Assembly: GCF_026745355.1 (NCBI RefSeq)
Contig: NC_079203.1
Coordinates: 38,660,492-38,724,491, forward strand
DNA length: 64,000 nucleotides
Direction: 5' to 3'
From: Beta vulgaris subsp. vulgaris
Lineage: Eukaryota; Streptophyta; Magnoliopsida; Caryophyllales; Amaranthaceae
In this document: piece by piece, positions 55,610 to 64,000 of the stretch
Layout: each line of letters opens with the position of its first letter
Numbering within the stretch: the first letter of the stretch is position 1
Notes under the pieces: model-generated
What the model saw: only the letters and a program-made list of their open reading frames with translations
What the model was told of the DNA's origin: nothing
The model's database searches: none
Position numbers and translations under genes: made by a program

Positions 55610-58600
55610 ATGGAGAACGATCTCGGCCTCAATTCCCCTCATTCTATGGGAACCACCATTATTGGTGTCACTTACAAAGACGGTGTTATTCTCGGCGCTG
55701 ATTCTCGAACTAGCACTGGTAAATTACTTAACTTCCATGAAAATTTCTTTCAATTTCTCGTCGACCTAAATCTTCAATTCGCACTAATTGATTTGGGTTT
55801 CATTTAATTGGAACTTGGGATTGAAATAAATTTTGGGATTTTAGATTCTAGGGTTTTGTAAACTTCGAACTTGATTTAATTAGTAGAGCTTGATATTTTG
55901 TTATGTACTTTTTGTATATTACAGGTGTTTATGTTGCTAATCGTGCATCGGACAAGATTACCCAACTTACTGATAATGTCTATGTTTGTCGTTCTGGATC
56001 GGTAATGCTATCTTAATCTTTCTGTTGAATTTTTTGATTTTTGTATGTAATTTTGTGCGTTAATGTTGCATTGTATGTATTGAATTGTTTTCTCATGATT
56101 GAGATAGGTCTGTTCTTTATAATACTTATGGTTGAATGGTATACTAAATGATTTTTCTGGGAATGTTTCTTATTTTCTTAGAATTTACATCTTCAGCTAA
56201 CTGCTACTAGTCACAAAGTCTCTGGCGCCTTCGTTTTTCAAATGCGGTACTTGTTAGAGTTAGAAGTTCTTGTGACTAAGTAGTTGAATAATAGGAAAAC
56301 TTTTCTTCTTTTCATAGTTACTGGGAATGCTGGATTCTTGTGGAATAAGTTTTAGTTTGAGTATGAATGACAAGCTACATGGATGGAAATTTATCATCTT
56401 CTTATTCTTTAGAATATAAAAAATGGGCTTTTGTGTACATCATTCAGTTCCATAACTATTGAGTGCTGATTGTATTCACATTTCAAACTTATTCTTACAA
56501 CCGTGTCTTTCATATCTTTTCTTTTTCTTTCCCAACCGTCCAATAACATTTAATTTCACCATACAATTTTTTTTTTCCATTACTTACTTTTTATTCACTT
56601 CTTCATTCCAAAAAAGCGTTATGATCCCCAAGAAGTTTTGGGATCTTGCAGGTTGTATGAGAAAGCGGAGTTGAAACATCGGTGATAGTCAGCTTGTGGA
56701 TGTTTAGTTACTATAATATAGTTATGCCAACTAGCATGAGTGATAGAATTTTGTCTCTGTTAAAGTATACATGTTATCTGGCTTTCGTAACTTGGTGGGA
56801 TGTGATTTTTTTTTTTCTGGAAATGGACTTTTGTCTTAATCCCTTGTAGTCAAGGCATTAATTTTCCCCGAAATTCTCCAAGTGGGTGGTAAACTTTTTC
56901 AAAATGTTTGGATGGTGTTATATAGTCCAAATTCGTTGGATTCTGAAGTGATATATTGATGGTATTGTGGTTTGAAATATAATGGTAATTTTGATGGGAT
57001 AATAATGAACATTCTTTGAAATGTCATTTCTTGGAATGAGCCAATGGGGGTATCAGTTGTGCTTTCTTATTGGTAGGTGCTGTTTCAGAAATGAGATACA
57101 TTAGGTGTTAGGTGATTCGTGTCAGAAAACGAAGATGATAGAGAAATTTTTGGTGGAATTATGGCAGTTAACGTGAACATTTTGCTACTTTTGGTAGGAA
57201 GTAGAAGAGGTGGTGTTGAACACAAAATTCTAGCCAATGTATGTTGGGAATTGAGAATTATTTTTTCATTGGGAATGTAAGTGGAATTTTATCTTCTTTG
57301 TAGGTTTATATTGATCGAGAAAAAAAAATGAACATACAACTTTTTGAGCTAGGTAAATATGTTTGACGTTGACACAGTGTTTCTGAACGATACGGTTTAT
57401 TATGTTGTAAGGATGTGGGGGGCGCCTACTTTGTCGTATTGTGGGTTTCAAGTGCAATTTTTTTTAATAAATTATAGGAGCAAAGGACTGTGGAGGTTTC
57501 AGAAGTTCATGCTGTAAAACTAGTTTTGGAGATATAAGCTTGGGTTAGACTCAGTGGAGGAGTGATTATGTACTTGTAATAACGGTTATGGTATTGAGAA
57601 TTTCGTTTACACATGTATGAAATTGTATTTAATTGGAAAATAGAGCTGCTTATGAAGTTTCTCTTGTGCGATGCCAATACTGGCTGAAAGGTGTGCATTT
57701 TATGAACTGGCTGAAAGGTGTGCATTTTATGATATAGTATCAAGCTCGGGTTTAAGGTTCTTGGAGTCACAATTTGACCAGTCATCAATGAGTAGGTCTG
57801 GATGGATTTTGACTACAGGAACTATTTCCTAGGCATACTTTCTCTACGTTAGGTTACTCATAATGGAAATAGATCTGTATGTTGGCTGTTCAGTCCATAA
57901 CTAGATAAGTTTTGTTATATTGTATGCAGTTTAAGGATGGTTGTGAGTTTGATATATAATGATGAATTACATCACTTATACTTTTAAGGAGATGCCATGC
58001 ATGTTGAGGAGTGCTAAATATTGGGTATATTTATTTTCTATTTTCATTTCAACAAACTTGTCTCTTCCTTCACCCCTTTCCTATTCCTTCAAAAGAAAAA
58101 CCTAGCTCTTCCTTGTTGGTTCTTTTTTTCTTTTTGGTTTTTGTTACTGCTGTAGTTGTTTTTAAAGCAACGAGTGGTTGGTGTATGCTTAGTTGATGCT
58201 CCTGATTTTGATAATTTACTGTTTGAGTATGGGCAATGTGCAGGCTGCAGACTCTCAGATAGTATCTGATTATGTACGTTATTTTCTTCATCAGCACACG
58301 TAAGTCTACTTCTTCAACTTTTATGTTGAATTTTGAAGTCCTAGGGATTGATTTCACCACTTCAATCAGCTATAGTACTAATACTAATTATTTCTCTGCT
58401 AGCCTGCTTTAGGAAATGGTTTTAATATTGAATGGTGTTAATATTCTTTTCTTGTGGGGGTGTTTTTTCTCTTTTTTCACATGGATACTGTCAAAACAAA
58501 AATAGTAGAGGCAGAGTATCTGCATTGGCCATAGTTGAAGAGAAAGTGCTACTGGTTTCGCTCTAGTTTGTAAAGATGTCTTCTTTCTGTTTCTGGTTCT

Positions 58601-61600
58601 TTTTATCTGCAAGCATTATCTTAAAGGGGAAAGTCATGTTGTGCAAATATATTACCTTTGTTCAAGAGCTCTATTTTCTTTTTTGTTCCCATTGCTGATT
58701 GAGTACCTGTGCTGGAACTTGTCTAGCTTGTCAACAAGTACCTTCCATCAATGCAAGCAATGCTACAAAATTTGTATTTTATAAATAAAATCTCAATGTG
58801 CAGGAAAAGATCTATTCATCTTGTTGGATAAGTGAATAAAATCCCTGCTGCTTTAGATTGCTCATCACACTTTTCAATTCCCCCCTTTCGGGGTATTGAC
58901 AATTACATATAAGTGAGGTGGATTGGAGTTTTGAAGATTCTTTGCACTAAAGTGTTATTAGTAAACGAAATTTCAGATGAAACAATCATGATTATGCTAT
59001 CCTGACACATGGCCGATGGGGCCCAATACTGAAGGCCAAAATATATTCTATAGAAGAGTCAGGAGCAAACTAAGAGAATGAGTATGTAGCATATCAACAG
59101 ACACTGTAAGATGTTATATCTTAAATAACTGTACAAATGAATCAGAATCATTTCCCAACGTTGTCAAGCGAGGCTTTCGCCTATGTTGAATGGGGGTGCG
59201 GTGGGGGTTTGACTATCTGATCACCGATATATGTACCTTTACTCGGAAGCTATCTAGCCACTTTATTGGAGTGCAATGTAATCCAAAGCTGAAGTATTGG
59301 AATAATGGATCGTTTAGTCCTGTTGGTAACAGACAATAAATTAATCAACAAATATAGGATTGAAATGTTTAAAGAAAAAAAATATGGACGAGACTTTCAG
59401 GATTTTACAGCCTTTCGGAGTGTGTATTTTTCTTGGTTCACTACATTCCAATTTTACAGCCTTTTGGAGTGTTTACAGTTTTTAGAGGGCTTCGATTCCT
59501 AATTATTCTTCTGATTTTGTTTTTCATTTCCTAGGTAGTTTCCCAATTTTGTTTGGTAGGCAATTATGCTAGTCAAATTTCTTGTAACATGGTGGAAACA
59601 AAAGATTTATTTTGGACAGATTAAAATGTTATGCTACTTTGTAAAGTTCTTATCATTTGATATTTGATTTGATATTGAATGTTAGTGTTATCCGTATCAT
59701 TTCTTTTTTGTCCTGCTCCCCTTTTCATCAAAATTTTACGCTTTCCTTTTTTCCAAAAAATATTGTATAACAGGATACAGTTGGGACAGCCTGCTACTGT
59801 CAAAGTTGCTGCGAATCTTGTCAGACTTCTAGCATATAACAATAAGGTTCCACTTTAACTTTTTTAGTCTTTATAATGTGCCTGTTTGTGTAAAATGTTC
59901 TCGTGTTCTACTTGCCTTATCCTGCCTTGGTACATATAGGGAACATCAGATTTAGGAGTTATCAGTTTCATGATGCTGTCCTTCTTAACGATCTTCTATC
60001 TTATTCTTATTGTACTTATTTTGTATATCATCTGATTCATCCGAACCACCTTCTGTTAATCTTGTGTAGGAAGTGATAGAATTATGTACAGTGTACTATT
60101 TGACTTCCCTTACCATGCCAGTGGCAGGTGTTCTTGTTTTCTTTTCCTTCATTTTTTTCTTCTCTCTTTTCACCTAATGCTCGTTCTTAAACCAGGTGAA
60201 AGCAAGTTTTTATCACCTTTGCACTGGCTAATATTACCAAAAAAGTACATAGTTTTCTTGTGATAACCGACAATATTTTTTCGTTTTGTTCGTCTTTCAT
60301 TCTCCCATTTCTCTTTGTCGAAACTCTTATATCCCTTTACTTTCATAGTTCCATTTGTCACAAAAACGATTTCTTATGACCATTCAGGTTAGCCGACCCC
60401 AAATCATTTTGGGACGAAGGCTTTGTTATTGTTCTAGTCTTTTCTGTGCAATTCTCTTTTAGAATCCTTGCTCAAGAAAAGGGATAAAGATGAATTTTGA
60501 AATGAAAACTCCTTTCATAATAGGTTTATCATATGTAGCAAGCCGTCCTGCTGCATTTTCCGAAAGAAATTAAGGAAAGGGATATAAGAATGTGTTTCCA
60601 GGATACTATTTGTCTGTTTTATAGGACAGACACTTTGTCATTGATGTAATCCAAGTTATTCTCTACTTTGTCACTGATACAGATATCCCTGGTCCACGTC
60701 ATGACTAAAATTAATGTTTTTGTAGAACTTTCTGGTCTTGCCTTCTTTTTTCTTCTCTTAGGTGTCTGATATGATACTGAGAAATTCTTTTTCTTAGTTT
60801 TCTTTTCTTTCTGCCCCCTACTGAGTAAGAGTGAATATGGGAACACACTTTTCTTTAACAAGGTGACTCTTTGGTTTGTCACTTAAAAGTTTTATTTTCC
60901 ATAAAAGACAGAAATCTCAAAACAGGATTTGATGTTGGATAACTTGTATACGGATATTATTGTTCATGATTAGGTATTTGCATAGTTATGGGATGTGCAA
61001 TACTGGAGGGTTCGGATTGAGACTCTCATCACTTTTATGCTCTTCATGTTAATCTATATTTAGTTCTTAATTTTCCAAATTGACTTGATGAAACTACTAC
61101 TCCCTCTAATTTCCTGTCTGAAAGCTTGTCAGACATGACCCGTCGTTATTTGGTTTTCTGAAAATTTTAGAGCAGATGATGACTATATAAAATTAATATA
61201 TAATTACTGATTGTTGAATCCAGTCAATGGAGTTTCTTGTGCCTTTATTTCCTTGTGACATTTTGGTTTCTGTTGAATAATCTTGCCAATTTCCGTATTC
61301 TTCAATAAACTCTCGTGATTTATTCTTGGTTGTTTGCTCCATGCTAACTTGGTATCTTGTGAACTTCTACAGGACATGCTACAGACAGGCATGATTGTCG
61401 GAGGATGGGACAAATATGAAGGGGGTAAAATTTATGGAATTCCACTTGGTGGGACAATTATGGAACAGCCTTTTTCTATTGGAGGTATTTTTCTTTCTCG
61501 AGCCATACTTTTCTATCAGCTCGTATTCCTTCTCATGGCTTGATGAAAATGGTTAGATAATAGGCACAGATACTTTTGATATTAGTAAAAGGCGTTAATG

Positions 61601-63078
61601 ATGAATCTATATACCAGAAGTAGCTTAAGTTGGAAGAGGTGTTTGCTTGATATGTTGAAACCCTAAAACCTGTGTACTTGTATGGCTGCGTTGAAGTTGA
61701 AGGAATTTAAATTTGCAAGGGCTGGTTGATGGTGAGCAAGTAGGTTGAGTCCTTGCTACGAAGCAGATGGCCCTTAATGATGGTAAAAGTCTCGGGGGAG
61801 GATTGAAGTGTGTGAGCTTGTTTACCTGACCAACATTTTTCAGAGTTTAAGCCTAACAAGTCTCCTGAGTGTCTATTTTTTCTGTTATTTGCCTATAGCT
61901 TTAAAATTATCCTTGTTTCTTTATGCTTGAGTACTTGTTGCCTTTTCGTAATGCCGATGCTTAACTTGCTAAAGCACGGTTTTCCAGGCTCTGGCTCGTC
62001 ATATTTGTATGGATTTCTTGATCAAGCTTGGAAAGAAGGAATGTCCAAGGATGAAGCTGAGGTATTCTATGTTGTTGATTGAACTCTTGGCTGTCTCTCA
62101 CTCTCTCCATGTCTCATGGATAAAATATGATGGATACAGATTCGTTATTAATTGATAGAATACTTTTGATAATGCTATTTTTAACCACTACCACATCATG
62201 ATAATAGTTAAAAGTATGGAGAAAAGGCGAGACTGTGATTCCCTCTCTCATACCCATCTCTGCAATTCATAGTTATGGTGGTCTTTTTGTCAAATGTGGG
62301 CATACTTAATCTATTTCTTGAAGCTTGTCAATTTTTTCTTTCCTGGCAGTCTCAGATGAGGTCAAGTTTTATTTTATATAAATAACTCTGTGGAAGTGCT
62401 ACAGTACAGCAAAACAACATAATGATATTTCCTTGCTTCTTTCCCCTCTAAATTTGAGATTATACAGGGTGAGGAGGGAGTAGGTAGAAATCAAATGTTA
62501 ATATCTGAAAAACGCAATGATCTTGCTACTTCTTATTTATTTATAAATTTCTCGATCTTGTTCAGGAGCTAGTGAAGAAAGCAGTCTCCCTTGCCATTGC
62601 TCGAGATGGTGCTAGTGGTGGTGTTGTTCGAACTGTCATTGTAAGAACCCTTTTCCTCCTTTTGTCCTCTCATACGATCATGTTACTCAGACTTCATTCT
62701 ACCTTTTTAAGTAACTGTGTCAGATCCTTAACCCTCCGACATGATTATGGCCGTTTATCCCTTCATTTTAGGTCAAAAACTTGGTAATATTTTATAAAGT
62801 AGCAGAGTTGGTCACTTAAACACTTGTGGAGTTGTGTCTGACAAGAGTACTCGAAGTGTTGTGTCTGACAAGAGTACTCGAGTTTGATTAACATAGCTCA
62901 AAGCACTTGCTAAGAAATAAACATCGTAATTGTGTGATTTCAGATCAACGAAGAAGGGGCGACCAGAAACTTCTACCCAGGTGACCAACTCCCATTGTGG
63001 CACGAAGAATTGGCGCCACAGAATTCCTTGTTAGATATATGGGGTGCTGCTGCAAGCCCTGAGCCAATGGCAGAATAG
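55610..63078 (+). CDS. PBA1: Proteasome subunit beta type-6 (beta-1)
   Basis: This is the caspase-like catalytic subunit of the 20S proteasome core. It cleaves after acidic residues in the central chamber, in cytosol and nucleus. Eight exons join in frame: 55610-55718, 55925-56001, 58244-58299, 59774-59846, 61373-61484, 61988-62061, 62566-62640 and 62944-63078. They total 711 bases and 236 residues, the plant norm. The propeptide [14 protein letters not shown] (14 aa) is cut before Thr15, giving mature TTIIGVTY. In mature numbering Thr1, Asp17 (GADSRT), Lys33 (ASDKIT), Arg45 (VCRSGS, the acidic-pocket residue of beta-1), and the GGSGSS and ARDGASGG blocks (Ser129, Asp166, Ser169 region) are all present. 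Introns 2 and 3 are long (2.2 and 1.5 kb). All introns are GT-AG and no domain is missing. The start follows from the family N-terminus. Confidence 0.97.
57679..57732. repeat. 27-bp tandem duplication in PBA1 intron 2
   Basis: Two identical copies of a unit starting ACTGGCTGAAAGGTGTGCAT stand side by side, a recent local slip. Confidence 0.9.
62831..62883. repeat. 27-bp tandem duplication in last PBA1 intron
   Basis: Two adjacent, nearly identical copies of a unit starting GTTGTGTCTGACAAGAGTAC lie 60 bp before the last acceptor. Confidence 0.9.
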
Positions 63079-63405
63079 ATTTAATTGTTACTGATTGTCG
63101 GTGGTCCTCTTCATAACTTTTTTTTTTTCTTTCACTTTAGCTTCTTGGAACAACTCCTTCCACCAGGCAATCACCACTTAAGGGTTGCATGCTGTTATGT
63201 TGATTTTGTATCCTGGACTATTCAGTTAAGCTTATGCGGCAGCTTTCATGATCCAATGCTTCTATCATTTTCATGATGTATTGCCTCGTCGAACTGTTGC
63301 TTGTGGAAGTGTCTCTTAGTTTGATGCAGCGATTTGTGAATGTTCTATTAGACTGAAAGAGTAATGTCAACGTTTGGCAAAGGCATGAGAAGGTTCATAC
63401 CAAAT
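63079..63405 (+). other. PBA1 3' UTR region
   Basis: Sequence after the stop with T-rich runs near 63117. No single polyadenylation signal can be chosen. Confidence 0.45.
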
Positions 63406-63412
63406 TGATATA

Positions 63413-63622
63413 CTTTATCTGTTTCATAATACTCGCTACACTTTCCATTGTGGAAAGTTTCACATTACTTGTTACATTTTCTTTTTGGGTAATAAACTTT
63501 TTCCATCTCTCTCCTCCCACATGGGTCCCTTTTTTTTTTTACTCTCTACCTCTCGCTTCTCCAAAAATTGCCTAGGAGTCCGTGTATTGAAAAGTGTAGC
63601 GAGTAATATGAAATGGAGAAAG
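63413..63622. mobile_element. Stowaway-like MITE downstream of PBA1
   Basis: The arms CTTTATCTGTTTCATAATAC and, from the other strand, CTTTCTCCATTTCATATTAC are flanked by TA (63411-63412 and 63623-63624). Both contain CTCGCTACAC further in. It lies just past the gene's 3' end and could supply alternative polyadenylation. Confidence 0.8.
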
Positions 63623-63624
63623 TA

Positions 63625-64000
63625 TAAAGTTTCTTTTAAACTGTGATAATCAGCAGCAATGTTCGTTAACTTAGGCCATGTTCTCTTTATCTTGTCAACA
63701 GAGAAGTGAAAATTTTTTTGGTTGAATTTTACTGGTAAAACTTGATAGAATTGAAATTAATTAGAATTGATTTTTGTCGATTGGAAAATTGAATTTCGCG
63801 AATTCGTAGTTGTTTTTCTTATACACAGCTACTGATTTCTATTGTTTCAAACTAATTTGTGCTTATCAAAATTGATTTTTACTGGTTATACTGTATTTGT
63901 TAATGCTGATTTAACAGTTGAACACTTAATAAGGGTTATATATGGAAAGTGGCTCTAACCATATAAAGTAGCGAAAGCCCTCCCGTCATCGCTAGATCTA
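63625..64000. other. Window end, nothing recognised
   Basis: The stretch starts with GGCCATGTTCTCTTTATC after TTA near 63671, like a Tourist MITE end, but no matching right end appears before the window stops. Confidence 0.35.

Noticed and set aside
61100..61135. Stowaway-like ACTCCCTCTAATTTCC in a PBA1 intron
   Set aside because: No partner arm within 500 bp; at best a fragment.

Overview
The window is nuclear DNA of a flowering plant, most likely a eudicot. Introns are GT-AG, the intergenic DNA is AT-rich, and plant-type CACTA, MULE, hAT, Helitron, Stowaway, Tourist, LINE and SINE insertions fill most of it. The style of the LINE ORF1 and CACTA proteins suggests Caryophyllales, but that is inference from memory. 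No bacterial operon, rRNA, tRNA gene or CRISPR array was seen.

Only two intact host genes are present, both on the + strand near the right end. The first (about 44.05-48.8 kb) encodes a ChaC/GGCT2-type gamma-glutamylcyclotransferase: eight coding exons, 222 aa, with an ATG-free leader exon and a 2.3-kb intron before the start codon. The second (55.6-63.1 kb) encodes proteasome subunit beta type-6 (beta-1, PBA1): eight exons, 236 aa, with Thr1, Asp17, Lys33 and Arg45 of the mature enzyme readable. They are housekeeping genes (glutathione breakdown, protein breakdown) with no evident link beyond proximity.

Everything else is a transposon landscape. 0-9 kb: MULE-type MITEs, Tourist and Stowaway MITEs, a MULE with a C-rich insert, hAT elements and a short Helitron, many with readable target-site duplications (TSDs). 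9.4-14.65 kb: a 5.2-kb CACTA transposon with CACTAGTAGAA ends, AAA TSD, arrays of subterminal hairpins and a decayed gene ending in a Ulp1-like (C48) protease domain. 14.8-15.5 kb: solo LTR. 16.4-17.3 kb: a Pack-MULE that captured the 5' leader and first exon of a V-ATPase subunit d gene. 17.5-31 kb: a nest of duplicated Helitron 5' regions, two decayed Helitron helicase fragments and three 3' hairpins. 31-36.3 kb: hAT, MULE-MITE, SINE, Helitron and Tourist insertions. 36.4-40.95 kb: a LINE (- strand) with a 16-bp TSD, broken by stops and frameshifts. 41.3-43.4 kb: Stowaway, two SINEs in opposite orientation, a Helitron. 49.5-55.4 kb: a decayed LINE RT cut by a hAT, a four-unit tandem repeat of about 230 bp split by a small Helitron, a foldback element holding 33-bp repeats, another hAT, a Helitron end and a GC-rich foldback just upstream of the proteasome gene.

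No wholly new system is claimed. The observations most worth a second look are the hairpin arrays and broken C48 protease of the CACTA element, the V-ATPase exon capture, the Helitron insertion with three filled or empty comparisons in one tandem array, and the 11-residue/33-bp palindromic repeat ORF.
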